From an uncultured Bacilli bacterium (GTDB taxonomy: Bacteria; Bacillota_I; Bacilli_A; RF39; UBA660), in contig CAKOPW010000011.1 of NCBI GenBank assembly GCA_934101115.1, positions 1 through 42,121 on the forward strand: a DNA stretch of 42,121 bases, read 5' to 3'. The notes under the pieces were generated by a model, which saw only the letters and a list, made by a program, of their open reading frames with translations, was not told the origin of the DNA and ran no database searches. This document shows positions 10,201 to 18,578 of this stretch, one piece after another; the stretch's first letter is position 1; every line of letters starts with the position of its first letter. The translations under genes and the position numbers were made by a program.

Positions 10201-13200
10201 TGGAAAAATTAGTGTAGGAGATTATAAAATAGTTGTTACTTATACAAAGGATGGAATAACTAACAGCTGTGAAAAAGAATTTACTATATCAGGAAAATAT
10301 TATGACATTGAACTTGTAGATGATCAAACAATAATTTATGCTAAAAATGTAGAAAAAACAGTAACTATCAACACTAACACATATTATGTAGAGAACCCTA
10401 GCAACATAGTACCAAGCATTCTAATGCAAAGAATTGGAACTACAAGTGAAAAACTAGTATTAGATAGCCAAAATAAAGCATTTAAAGATTCTACGGGTAA
10501 AGTAATGTTTACATATTCTTATGAAACTCATAAAGTTGATGATGAATTAACTGAATACCAATTTTTATTAACAAATGTAAGAAATAGTGCTGAAGTTGGA
10601 CAATACGTATTAACACTATCATACCAAGATGGTGATAATGACTTAATTGAAAAGAACATAGACTTTTCAGTATCCGAAGAAGAATATACATTAATCTTAA
10701 GTAATCGTGATCCTAAAAATACTGATGATGGAATGTTCATAAATTACAACATTTCAACAAAAAACATTTTAGAAAGTGAATTAGATAATGTTGAATATAC
10801 AATTTACTATTATGATAAAACGTTAAGAAAATATGTTGACGTGTCTAGTGAAGATGCAGAAAATCGCATGTTTAAAGTTCGTGATAATTGGGATTTAACA
10901 ACTGGACCGGATTATCAAGGAAATGTAATTATAGAGCTTATTGAAGACAAAGTTGATATGGATGGTGTTTATACAATAACTGTTAAATATCATTCTGCTG
11001 AAAATGAATACGAATTAACTGATTATGGTAGATCATTAAAAAGTTTATTTGATTGGAAGATTGAAAGTGTAGATATCAGCAGTGATTATAATGATGACGG
11101 GAATACAATAAAAATAGATGGCTTTTATAATAATTTATCAAACGTAACAATAGTTGCAAAATTAAATTCTCCTTTTGAAAAGCAAGCATCATGGTCAATA
11201 AATAAAGATTGTACGAGTGGAGTATGTGATCCAACAGTAGGAACAAATTACAATGACCGCTTTGTAGAAACAAATGATACAAAGGATGGTAATACTTTAA
11301 AATTAGTATTAAGAGACAATTTAAGTGACGAAATGAAATTAAGTGAAGGCACGTATGCATTAACTGTTTACTATAGTAATACAGATTATCGTGTATATAA
11401 TTTTGAAGTAAAAGGAGAATATGCTAATATTATCTTTGATAAACAAAACTCACTTGTATATTCAAAAATAAGCGATGATTTAGTTGTTGATGGTTTATTT
11501 ACTAACAAAGTTGGAAAAATATATATTCCAGTAAAAGTACATGGAATTGCTTATTCTAATGAAGATTTAAAAATAAAAATTACTAATGAAGACGGTACTG
11601 TAGATTATGATTCATACTTTAGTTATAGTAGAAGTGATTTTAACACATCACATAATCTTGAAATAAATTATGATGCTAGTAAAACAATTTCAAGTGGTAA
11701 ATATATGATCACAATGGAATACTCTAATAATAAAACAACTGTCAGCGATTCTTTTGTATTTACAATGAATCAAACATACTTTAACTTCCGTTTTAAGAAT
11801 CCAACATACGATCCAAATCCTTTATATCCAAATACTGTTGGTAAAGTACAATTTGAAATAGAAACTGAGGATATTCCAAATATTCAAATAAGTAATAGTC
11901 ATATCGATGCTGATTCAAATAAACATTTATTCAGCAAACATACAAAAATTCTTGATGAAGAAAACAATGATGTTACATCATCATTTACTATTACTGCATC
12001 CAACAGTGGAACTTCGCTTTTCAATTTAATGTTAAATATAAGCTATGAGAAAAATGCAATTACCCCAGGTACATATAAAGTTATTACTTACTATGATATG
12101 GATGGCTATCGTTTAGAAAAAGAAACATCGTTTATAGTAGGAGATTATAAGAAAGATTTTACAATTAAAGATACAAAGATTATAACTGATGCCGTAGATG
12201 GAAGATTACACAACAATGTTGATAGTATTTTTGAAATCTATTACTCAAGTGATTATGAGATATTTGCATCGGATATGAATGTAGCAGTTAAGTCATCAGA
12301 TGGAGCTGATGTAACAAGCAAATTTACAATTGAAAAGTATGATGATGTTATCAAAGTAAAATACTTTGGAAAGACCAATATTGATGCCGGTAATTATCAA
12401 ATATCTTTAACTTATCAAGAAAATGAAGATTACAAATATACTCAAAATATTGATTATGTCATGAATTCAACATATAAAGAAATAAAGCTATCAAATATGA
12501 CAGCTAATAATTCTCCAATTTATGCTGATATGGATAATATGAGTTATTCATTTGATGTAAATACTGTTCTTTCTGGTGATGATTTAAATAACTTAAAAGC
12601 AAGAATATATGATGCAGAAAATAATCTTGTTTACAGTGATGTTGCAACAGATAAAATAAAAAATTCTTTTGAGCTTGTTAATAAAATTTCTGACGAAGGA
12701 AAATATTACATTAATATTATTCCTTTTGCAGCTAGAACTGGAGAATATACAATTGAGTTAGCATACTTTGAAGAAGACGGTTCATTCTCAACATCTAACA
12801 AGCTATCATTCACAATAGATAGAAATTACTATAGAATAACATTAAATAATGACTCTAATATTGAACCAGTAATAGATTATGGAGATAGTTTAATCTATGG
12901 TGCTGATGGAGCAAAGGGTACATATACTTTTAGCACAACATATGACAAGTCTAAAAAAGATGTTTATTCTATCAGAGCATATAAGGGGTTAAGCCTAGTT
13001 GATGAAACAAAAGTTGATATTGAAGAAATAGATTTCTATGGAGCAACTTTATTTAAAACAACATTTAAAACAGGAACTTTAGTAGCCGGAGATATTGATT
13101 TCTACTTATGTATTAATGGTTTACCTTATAGTAAAATAACTAAACAAGTTTATGAATATAAAAAGGTAAATAACATAAAAGTTATCATTGATAATGTTGA

Positions 13201-13843
13201 GATTAATGATGAAACTACATTATTTAATGGAGAATATAAATCAATAAATTATATAATTGATCCAGTGGATTATACAGATCGTGATATTAAAATTATTTCT
13301 TCAAATGAGGATATAATAAAAATATTAGACGATGGTAGAATCAAAGTAAATGGAGTAGGTTCATGTGAATTAAAAATAGGAAATAAAGACTTTACTAAAG
13401 TAATTAAAGTTACAACTAGACAAAGATTATCTTCAAATACTTATTCAATAAATTATGATGATTTTACTATAAGTGTATTAAGTATGAATAAAAAGTCTTT
13501 AAGCAAAACTGAATTCTTATTCAATTTAAATGGTTTAGTTAGTAACTATATAATACTTGATAAAAATCATAATGACATAACTAGTAAAGTAACTGAAATA
13601 GGAACAGGTATGCTTCTTGTTAATGGTGGAGAAACATATACTATTTCTATAATAGGCGATTTAAACAAAGATGGAAAAATAAATGTATTTGATGTATCAA
13701 TGCTTTATAACTATGTTAGAGGTAAAACAAGCCTTGATAAATCTAGTTTAAATGCAGCAAGAATTAGAAAACAAAACGATATAAAAGTAGCCGATGTTTC
13801 TAAATTATATAGTTTTGTAAGAGATAGGATAAGTGATATATAA
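7271..13843 (+). CDS. Giant secreted protein of repeated beta-sandwich modules with a C-terminal dockerin-like segment
   Basis: This is a protein of about 2190 residues with an N-terminal signal segment (hydrophobic residues about 5-21). ATG 7271 is chosen because AGGA (7257-7260) is correctly spaced for it and too close to the GTG at 7262. The body is made of about a dozen modules of 110-160 residues, each closing with a strand such as GSYKVTIT, GTYEVTIT, GDYKIVVTY, GQYVLTLSY, GTYALTVYY, GKYMITMEY, GTYKVITYY, GNYQISLTY or GEYTIELAY. A bacterial Ig-like (BIG2-type) domain lies near residues 1970-2050. Residues from 2129 read GDLNKDGKINVFDV, a dockerin calcium loop with D2130, N2132, D2134, N2138 and D2141. 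The second half-repeat has lost its acidic positions. No anchor is seen. It overlaps the next gene by one base; the downstream cohesin-like membrane proteins are the obvious partners (inference). Confidence 0.82.
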   Translation: MKGYVVKLFTIITFIFAYLIGVDINKNSKNSLSLAYSNKVGEILNANLSQNDVALFAALSASVETKNSLGSSTLYRDKISSVTIKVANADYDASVYTLKITGPNGENDTNNWSVTDKYKTGNTLYIKLKRSGDAPTVGSYKVTITNSRITSSKVSVSFAIYGYYNYFEITEPNLISNTHGYSNEANKWEIDITGLADQIYEKVSSDDVDDFNVTIKYGNSNVTTSKFNVTKIKDKIYISNKTGFFTSPQSGTYEVTITHTDNDFNPTALAKKTSFKIGTKNIKLTEKSSESHRYVRQMMDVNYTLNIEKIKDSNITYSVKGTKYTQSISDFQTKYPRANLNDVVVSTEGNVIYRYNDSLTITNYDGTNITYLLNETSQTEDSTTFKTKYAEAYKNLTSLFEYTSEGNLVYKMDCLVNEEVKTLDNKNLTIFALSGGVITKTYTYEGIREEEFENLQPYIVKNNDTKTCDSGICGEKDGFKLTCEYTATNTLEGEIKCSVDYDNTLDKYTGVYKIILPFEDASEQSIKFEIYDQNTDYYLTSKFDKHLDSNDKLTSTTLPPGNKRYEYYLGLYLIKGGKKVDTRTEGTLSTRIFDHHVDIEKDEDGNALVDNNGNEILKYYDVNSYQIRLNSYNATTTKINFNVSVNGSAFETKEMSYDEFAENYDIDERFPTCGGANFLNCYKFDSNGNFISDDDNFFHTDTDGKKYKILVKSFKSNSTGTDIDVVYDLYNADGTLATTNAATSLTEFKVKYPDVYGYIVTKFVYDTDGNIIRGTFSGDYKVFEINGKKIEGKELTKLFDIKVDYDNLNNVDRAITILPKTEVPKGTYYVYTKYDTMEAIGYINQNTIDPVTGEEVEATISKDLYPEMWLQNVHMTSISYSEPDYELEISDMVQSNARNDENKAYYNVNGNVVFDLSTKYIYSDTDSSGNSRFSAKVYQKNGNDYTDVTSKFDIDEEYNMPVDATNAISKIKLNITPGKISVGDYKIVVTYTKDGITNSCEKEFTISGKYYDIELVDDQTIIYAKNVEKTVTINTNTYYVENPSNIVPSILMQRIGTTSEKLVLDSQNKAFKDSTGKVMFTYSYETHKVDDELTEYQFLLTNVRNSAEVGQYVLTLSYQDGDNDLIEKNIDFSVSEEEYTLILSNRDPKNTDDGMFINYNISTKNILESELDNVEYTIYYYDKTLRKYVDVSSEDAENRMFKVRDNWDLTTGPDYQGNVIIELIEDKVDMDGVYTITVKYHSAENEYELTDYGRSLKSLFDWKIESVDISSDYNDDGNTIKIDGFYNNLSNVTIVAKLNSPFEKQASWSINKDCTSGVCDPTVGTNYNDRFVETNDTKDGNTLKLVLRDNLSDEMKLSEGTYALTVYYSNTDYRVYNFEVKGEYANIIFDKQNSLVYSKISDDLVVDGLFTNKVGKIYIPVKVHGIAYSNEDLKIKITNEDGTVDYDSYFSYSRSDFNTSHNLEINYDASKTISSGKYMITMEYSNNKTTVSDSFVFTMNQTYFNFRFKNPTYDPNPLYPNTVGKVQFEIETEDIPNIQISNSHIDADSNKHLFSKHTKILDEENNDVTSSFTITASNSGTSLFNLMLNISYEKNAITPGTYKVITYYDMDGYRLEKETSFIVGDYKKDFTIKDTKIITDAVDGRLHNNVDSIFEIYYSSDYEIFASDMNVAVKSSDGADVTSKFTIEKYDDVIKVKYFGKTNIDAGNYQISLTYQENEDYKYTQNIDYVMNSTYKEIKLSNMTANNSPIYADMDNMSYSFDVNTVLSGDDLNNLKARIYDAENNLVYSDVATDKIKNSFELVNKISDEGKYYINIIPFAARTGEYTIELAYFEEDGSFSTSNKLSFTIDRNYYRITLNNDSNIEPVIDYGDSLIYGADGAKGTYTFSTTYDKSKKDVYSIRAYKGLSLVDETKVDIEEIDFYGATLFKTTFKTGTLVAGDIDFYLCINGLPYSKITKQVYEYKKVNNIKVIIDNVEINDETTLFNGEYKSINYIIDPVDYTDRDIKIISSNEDIIKILDDGRIKVNGVGSCELKIGNKDFTKVIKVTTRQRLSSNTYSINYDDFTISVLSMNKKSLSKTEFLFNLNGLVSNYIILDKNHNDITSKVTEIGTGMLLVNGGETYTISIIGDLNKDGKINVFDVSMLYNYVRGKTSLDKSSLNAARIRKQNDIKVADVSKLYSFVRDRISDI

Positions 13844-14286
13844 TGAAAATAATAATTTTGTTGATATCACTTATTCCTACAATATGTTTTGCAGAAGGCA
13901 TTGAATATGATTGCAAAAAAAGTGATAAAGTTCAGGAATGTATAATGTATGCAACTTCCAATTTTGAAGTCAGTGCAATCGAGTATCATTTGAAAGGCGA
14001 TATAAAAAGTTTTGAAGCAACAAATGATTTTTTAGGAGATTATGAAAATAATAAAATTCTTTTATACACTGATATCTTTAAACAAGGAAAGTTTGAAATA
14101 GGTAAGATTACATATACAGGAAAAATAAAGTCAACATACCTAAGTTATGGCGACAATGAATTTAACGAAGTTATTATTTATAATAATGAAAGCAAAAAAA
14201 TTAATTATTATTTATTGGTAATACCTATAATCATAATAGGATTACTAATTGTATTAATAAAAAGGAGGAAAAAATATGAAAGGTAG
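13843..14286 (+). CDS. Short membrane-anchored protein with a cohesin-like domain
   Basis: This 147-residue protein starts inside the stop of the giant gene (TAATG). It has a signal peptide (to about residue 17, CFAEG), one small extracellular domain, a membrane helix (about 121-139) and a basic tail KRRKKYER. The middle of the outer domain, FLGDYENNKILLYTDIFKQG and then FEIGKITYTGK, lines up with WIGEGSNGVIDLYTDTMKSN and FSIGTVTLKT in the next gene. The two proteins therefore share a fold resembling type I cohesins (beta-sandwich with a late F.IG.V.L strand). The domain is shorter than a standard cohesin of about 140 residues. Anchoring the dockerin-like protein to the membrane is the proposed role; this is inferred from context. 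Confidence 0.6.
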   Translation: MKIIILLISLIPTICFAEGIEYDCKKSDKVQECIMYATSNFEVSAIEYHLKGDIKSFEATNDFLGDYENNKILLYTDIFKQGKFEIGKITYTGKIKSTYLSYGDNEFNEVIIYNNESKKINYYLLVIPIIIIGLLIVLIKRRKKYER

Positions 14287-15703
14287 AACTTTAGTGGGAT
14301 TAATCGTATTAAGCTTAGCATTAATTTTACCGATGAATGTGCATGCTGCAGGTAGTTTTAGAGTAAGCGTTAAATGTAATAATGTTGAAGTTGGAAATAC
14401 AACAAAATGTACTTTAACAGGAACTGCAAGTGGGACAGAAATATCAAGTTTTCATGGAAAAATAAATGTTTCTGGGAATGCATCGTTTGAAAGTTTTCAA
14501 GCAGGATCTGGATGGATTGGTGAAGGTAGCAACGGCGTAATTGATCTATACACGGATACAATGAAGTCAAATTCATTTTCTATTGGAACAGTTACTTTAA
14601 AAACAACTGCTGTAGGAAGTGGCTCTTTAACTATTTCCGGAATAGAAGCAAGTGATTCAAACTTTGAAAATATAAGTGGAATTAACAATGCAACTGGAAG
14701 TTTTAAAATTAATGAACATGCGACGACAACAACGACAACAAAAAAAATAACAACAGCTGCCAATAATAATGTCACTGAAAGAATAACAACAACAACTACA
14801 CAATATATTGCTCCTTTAAGATTAACAAGTTTAACGGTTGATGATTTCCAAGTTACAAATGAAAATGGAACATATTATGTAACTGTTAATCAAGATACAA
14901 CTGAAGTAAATATTAATGCAACAGCAGAAGAAGGAATAACAATAATAGGCTTAGGTAAACGTACTTTAGCTGATGGAAAAAATGTTGTAGAATTAGTTCT
15001 AAGAAATACTTTTGATCAAACTGCAACAATAAGTTTAATTATTACAAAACCAAATGGAATAAAAGAAGTGGATACTAAACTAAGTGAATTAAAAATTGTT
15101 AATTATCCATTTACATTTAATCCTGAAACTTTAGAATATAAAGTTGTAATTCCTTATAATATCAATGAAATATACATCATGGCAGTGCCAAAAGATAACG
15201 ATGTAACGATAAAAAATGACGGCCTTCAAGTTTTAAGCAAAGGTAAAAACACAATAGTAGTAACATCAAGCTTTGGAGATTTAAATGAAACAAAATATAC
15301 AATAACAGTTACTAGAAGTTATAGCAATTTAATATTTATAATTCTATTCTTTATAACTGGTGGAAGCTTTATGATTTATGTATTTTTTACACGAAAAAAA
15401 ACAAGTAAAATTAAAGAAGAAGCAGTTAATAAAGTAGCCGAAGAAAAACGTGAACTAGCTTCACAAAGCATTAAGGTTAATGCTTCATTTAATGGAGAAA
15501 GCAGTGTTGGTGTTGGAAAACGTATAGTTATACCAACCAAAGTAGTTGCTGCTCATTCGGTAAATGATGCTCCAAATGACGAAATATTAAGTCCAAATAC
15601 ACCCGCGCCTCAAGTAAAAGTAATAAAAACAATTAATACAAATGGCATTAATCAACAAGTCATTTCGGCAAATAAAGATAAAGTTGGTGAAATACATGAA
15701 TAA
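14276..15703 (+). CDS. Membrane-anchored protein: cohesin-like domain, Thr-rich linker, two cadherin-like domains
   Basis: This 475-residue protein starts 11 bases before the previous stop, with a perfect AGGAGG (14263-14268). The signal peptide ends near VHAA (residues 22-25). Residues 27-147 form a cohesin-like beta-sandwich (IDLYTDTMKS, FSIGTVTLKT). Residues 149-178 are a Thr-rich linker. Residues 182-257 and 265-346 are two cadherin-like beta-sandwich repeats (LTSLTVDDF..., LSELKIVNYPFTFNPETLEY). A membrane helix spans 351-371, followed by a cytoplasmic tail of about 100 residues, long for an anchor. Cohesin plus spacer plus anchor is the architecture of an anchoring scaffoldin, and the first gene of the operon carries a dockerin-like end. 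The family assignments are by eye. Confidence 0.68.
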   Translation: MKGRTLVGLIVLSLALILPMNVHAAGSFRVSVKCNNVEVGNTTKCTLTGTASGTEISSFHGKINVSGNASFESFQAGSGWIGEGSNGVIDLYTDTMKSNSFSIGTVTLKTTAVGSGSLTISGIEASDSNFENISGINNATGSFKINEHATTTTTTKKITTAANNNVTERITTTTTQYIAPLRLTSLTVDDFQVTNENGTYYVTVNQDTTEVNINATAEEGITIIGLGKRTLADGKNVVELVLRNTFDQTATISLIITKPNGIKEVDTKLSELKIVNYPFTFNPETLEYKVVIPYNINEIYIMAVPKDNDVTIKNDGLQVLSKGKNTIVVTSSFGDLNETKYTITVTRSYSNLIFIILFFITGGSFMIYVFFTRKKTSKIKEEAVNKVAEEKRELASQSIKVNASFNGESSVGVGKRIVIPTKVVAAHSVNDAPNDEILSPNTPAPQVKVIKTINTNGINQQVISANKDKVGEIHE

Positions 15704-16436
15704 TCAAAACATTCCCTTCTTGGATCGTGAAAGAGAAAACATTCAAGAAGCAACTTTGGATGCAAATAATAATGTTAATGAGCAAAAAGTTAATGATGTA
15801 AACAATAGAATTAAAGTAAAGAAGAAAAATAAATTTTTATCATTTTTAATAATCCTAATTTGTTTACTTTTGGCGGTATCACTAACATATTATGGTGTTA
15901 AATATATCACTAAAAAAATGAATGATATAACTAAAAGTACTACAACAACTGAGCCGGCAAGTGATCCAGCAAGAGAATATATAACTGATATAAACAAAGT
16001 TAGAAAGTTAAGAAGTGAAAAAGAAATAATTTATCTTTTACCAGCTTTTTCTAACTATAAAGTTATTTCAATTGATATTAGTAATAAAGAATTAATAACT
16101 AATAAATATGGAACATATAATATATTAAGTGATGGTTTTGAAATTCGTTATGGAAATGATGTATTTAATTATGCATTAACAAAAAAAGGTGTAATAAATG
16201 ATATTGATTTTTTAATAGATGACAGTGAATATAAATATTACACAAATAATCAAGATATAATTCTTTTAAATGCATCAGATAATTATAACCATGCATATAT
16301 TATAAAAGATGATGGAAGTGTAAACGAAGATAGTTTTACAGAAGAAAGTGACAAAATCATCATTGGAAATGATACGTATATCAAAAATGGTGATGACTTA
16401 TTATTCAATAATGTAAGTTATATTTACATATCATAG
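15696..16436 (+). CDS. Single-pass membrane protein, last gene of the dockerin/cohesin-like operon
   Basis: This 246-residue protein overlaps the previous gene by eight bases, with GGTGA ahead of ATG 15696; an upstream start at 15642 would lie deep in the previous gene and lacks a ribosome site. A charged Asn-rich cytoplasmic N-terminus (about 50 residues, ending KVKKKNK) precedes a membrane helix at about 52-72, a short Thr linker and a domain of about 150 residues outside the cell. The outer domain is rich in Asp, Tyr and Asn with short beta-like repeats and is not recognised. Its position suggests a helper in display or assembly of the giant protein. Confidence 0.65.
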   Translation: MNNQNIPFLDRERENIQEATLDANNNVNEQKVNDVNNRIKVKKKNKFLSFLIILICLLLAVSLTYYGVKYITKKMNDITKSTTTTEPASDPAREYITDINKVRKLRSEKEIIYLLPAFSNYKVISIDISNKELITNKYGTYNILSDGFEIRYGNDVFNYALTKKGVINDIDFLIDDSEYKYYTNNQDIILLNASDNYNHAYIIKDDGSVNEDSFTEESDKIIIGNDTYIKNGDDLLFNNVSYIYIS

Positions 16437-16438
16437 AT

Positions 16439-16566
16439 TTGATATTTAACTAATTATTTGATATAATTAATAAGTCGCGACAAGTAAAGCGACCTGTTAA
16501 GTAATGAAAAATTAGAATATTCAATTATTGATATATGATATAATTTTTTCAAAGTGGAGTGGTAAA
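16439..16566 (+). promoter_or_regulatory. Promoter and hairpin leader ahead of the HD-domain gene
   Basis: TTGATA (16439-16444), a 17-base spacer and TATAAT (16462-16467) predict a start near 16474. The transcript would then begin with a hairpin, GTCGC (16474-16478) pairing with GCGAC (16489-16493), locally GC-rich for this genome. A second TATAAT at 16539-16544 sits close to the gene. No known riboswitch class was recognised. Confidence 0.45.
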
Positions 16567-17088
16567 ATGAAAACTGATTTAAGTTTTGATGATATAGCTA
16601 AAGAAATTATAGTAAATAAAAAATATTTAAAGTTAAAAAATGAAACTCATCATGGTATTACAAGATATATTCATTCTATGCGTGTAGCAAGAAATGTTTA
16701 TAAGGTATCTAAAAAATTAAATATGGATTATGTTTCAGCAACAAGAGCTGCTATCCTACATGACTTCTTTACAAATGAAGAATTTGGAAGCAATCATGGT
16801 TTAATTCAAGGAGTTGTTCATCCAGATATTGCTTTAGCAAATGCTAAAGGTGAATTCAAACTAAATAAAATAGAGGAAAATGCAATAGTTTCTCATATGT
16901 TTCCTTTGTCTATGACATTACCAAAATATAAGGAATCATGGGTATTAACTCTTGTTGATAAAGCAGTTGCTATTTATGAATATGCAAGCTATAAATTCAG
17001 TTATACAAAAGTAACTGGTAAAGTAAAAACTGCATTAAGTTTATCATTAATTTTTGCGTTTAATGTATTAACAATGGGAAGAAAATAA
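16567..17088 (+). CDS. HD-domain phosphohydrolase-like protein
   Basis: This 173-residue protein starts at ATG 16567, preceded by GGAGTGG; a reading frame open from 16528 has no ribosome site. HD-superfamily residues are visible: H36 in RYIHSMRVA, H65-D66 in AAILHDFF, and H77 or H85 further on. The mapping of the last metal ligands is tentative. The C-terminus is hydrophobic (SLSLIFAFNVLTMG). HD proteins of this size hydrolyse phosphate esters of nucleotides; I cannot name the substrate. It stands alone ahead of a tRNA gene. Confidence 0.7.
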   Translation: MKTDLSFDDIAKEIIVNKKYLKLKNETHHGITRYIHSMRVARNVYKVSKKLNMDYVSATRAAILHDFFTNEEFGSNHGLIQGVVHPDIALANAKGEFKLNKIEENAIVSHMFPLSMTLPKYKESWVLTLVDKAVAIYEYASYKFSYTKVTGKVKTALSLSLIFAFNVLTMGRK

Positions 17089-17096
17089 TCTCATTG

Positions 17097-17125
17097 TTTT
17101 TATTTATAATCATTTATGTTATAAT
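17097..17125 (+). promoter_or_regulatory. Probable tRNA promoter
   Basis: TATAAT at 17120-17125 lies eight bases before the tRNA. The -35 is weak (TTTTTA at 17097-17102, 17-base spacer). Confidence 0.5.
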
Positions 17126-17133
17126 GTTTACAT

Positions 17134-17208
17134 GTCCTGGTAGTACAATGGATAGTACAAGGCTCTCCTAAAGCTTAGATACGAGTTCGATTCTCGTCTG
17201 GGACACCA
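17134..17208 (+). tRNA. tRNA-Arg, anticodon CCT
   Basis: The complete cloverleaf can be drawn. The acceptor stem is GTCCTGG (17134-17140) with CTGGGAC (17198-17204). The D stem is GTAC/GTAC. The anticodon stem AGGCT/AGCTT encloses the loop CTCCTAA, giving anticodon CCT, which reads AGG. The T stem is ACGAG/CTCGT with loop TTCGATT. The discriminator is A and CCA is encoded (17206-17208). Confidence 0.96.
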
Positions 17209-17238
17209 TTAAACAGTTTGGTCGAATTCTTAACATAT

Positions 17239-17267
17239 ATTAGTCTGAAATATGACTAATTTTTTTT
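17239..17267 (+). terminator. Terminator after the tRNA
   Basis: ATTAGTC (17239-17245) pairs with GACTAAT (17254-17260), followed by seven T. Confidence 0.88.
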
Positions 17268-17366
17268 AAATGGAAAAACTAAAAATTATAGTTTAGTATA
17301 TTTTATTGAAAAAAGTTCTTAAAGAGCTAAAAGTTATTTTTAATATTGCATTATAAAAATCTATGA

Positions 17367-17372
17367 TATAAT
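17367..17372 (+). promoter_or_regulatory. -10 box of the next gene
   Basis: TATAAT at 17367-17372, with TTGCAT at 17346-17351 as a possible -35 and a short 15-base spacer, 24 bases before the ATG at 17396. The stretch 17268-17345 shows nothing else. Confidence 0.55.
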
Positions 17373-17395
17373 GAGGGTATAAGAGAGGTACAAAT

Positions 17396-18496
17396 ATGAG
17401 CTTAAATGAAAATATTAGTAGAGGAAAAAACATTGGAACTTCCACAAAAGAAACAACTGTTAAAAAAAATAAAATCAGTTTAGAAACTAAAATGAATAAC
17501 TTCTTTAAGTGGTATTCTGAAAATATGGGAGATAGTAGATATCCGTATTTTATTGAGTTTAAAACAAATCAAATTAAAAATTTTATTGAAAAAATGGCGG
17601 TTTGGTATGAACTAAGATATCCATCATATGAAATTAATAGATTAATGCCAGGTTCTATTCAAGAAGAAAATGATGTTAATGAAGCTATGTTTAAAAACAA
17701 TAAATACATAAACGAATTATTTGATGAACAAGCTGACGTACGAGTATTGGATTGGTGTGATTTTTATAATTTTGAAGCATTTAAAGATTCTTTACCTGCC
17801 GATGAGCGTATGTATTTAAATCCATTACCTTATGACAATTATTTATATTTAATTGGTTCGGAATTAATGATTGCTAACTTGCAATTATCTTCAAAAGGTT
17901 TTGTGGAAGATTCAAAAAGAATTGAAGAATATACTGACTATAAAGTTAAAGATGAAGAAATAAAAAATATGTATATTAAAGACGTAGTAGAATTGATGAA
18001 AAGTAGAGGAGTTTTACTACCAAGTGATAACTCATTAGAAAATGCTATAAGAAAATTTGAAAACTGGGAGCATCTTAGAGAAGAAATTCTTAACTGCGTT
18101 ATGTATAGGATAATTGAAAGAGGAGGAAATAGGATTGGCCCTCGTCGAGCTTTCTTATTTGCTAAAGAATTTGATAGAAATGTTGAAATTCCAATGATAT
18201 ATGGTATGGACCGTTCTGATCCGGGATTAAAGAGTTTTATTAATGAATACATTAAAGCTGGAGGATCAACAGATCTAGTATGCTATTTAAGTTACTTATC
18301 AGCAACAAGTGAAGTTAAACAGCTAAATACAATAACAATTCAAGAGTTACTTAAAGGCTTTAAAGATTACACAGAAGAAGAGCAAGCACTATATCAAAGA
18401 TTAGTAAATGCTTTAGCAAGTAATGTGGACGCTAATGAACTAACAGAAGAAATTAAAACGTTAAAATTACAAGTTAACTCTAATAAAACAGAATAG
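17396..18496 (+). CDS. Conserved-looking hypothetical cytoplasmic protein
   Basis: This 366-residue protein starts at ATG 17396 after AGAGAGG. No signal peptide or membrane segment is seen. After a basic N-terminal tail of about 30 residues it appears helical and mixed-charge, with aromatic-rich segments (FFKWYSENMG, MAVWYELRYP, RVLDWCDFYNF) and a conserved-looking RGGNRIGPRRAFLFAKEF around residues 240-257. The end is a charged helix (NELTEEIKTLKLQVNSNKTE). I do not recognise the family. It is a single-gene unit with its own promoter and terminator. Confidence 0.65.
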   Translation: MSLNENISRGKNIGTSTKETTVKKNKISLETKMNNFFKWYSENMGDSRYPYFIEFKTNQIKNFIEKMAVWYELRYPSYEINRLMPGSIQEENDVNEAMFKNNKYINELFDEQADVRVLDWCDFYNFEAFKDSLPADERMYLNPLPYDNYLYLIGSELMIANLQLSSKGFVEDSKRIEEYTDYKVKDEEIKNMYIKDVVELMKSRGVLLPSDNSLENAIRKFENWEHLREEILNCVMYRIIERGGNRIGPRRAFLFAKEFDRNVEIPMIYGMDRSDPGLKSFINEYIKAGGSTDLVCYLSYLSATSEVKQLNTITIQELLKGFKDYTEEEQALYQRLVNALASNVDANELTEEIKTLKLQVNSNKTE

Positions 18497-18514
18497 AAAA
18501 GACCATAAATATTG

Positions 18515-18543
18515 AACTTGAACTTCTTGCAGTTCAAGTTTTA
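18515..18543 (+). terminator. Intrinsic terminator
   Basis: AACTTGAACT (18515-18524) and AGTTCAAGTT (18531-18540) form a perfect 10-base stem with loop TCTTGC, followed by TTAT. A TATAAT (18542-18547) directly behind it may be the -10 of the next gene, with TTGAAC in the stem as -35. Confidence 0.8.
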
Positions 18544-18578
18544 TAATATGTTTAATTAAAATGAATGGAATGAGACGA

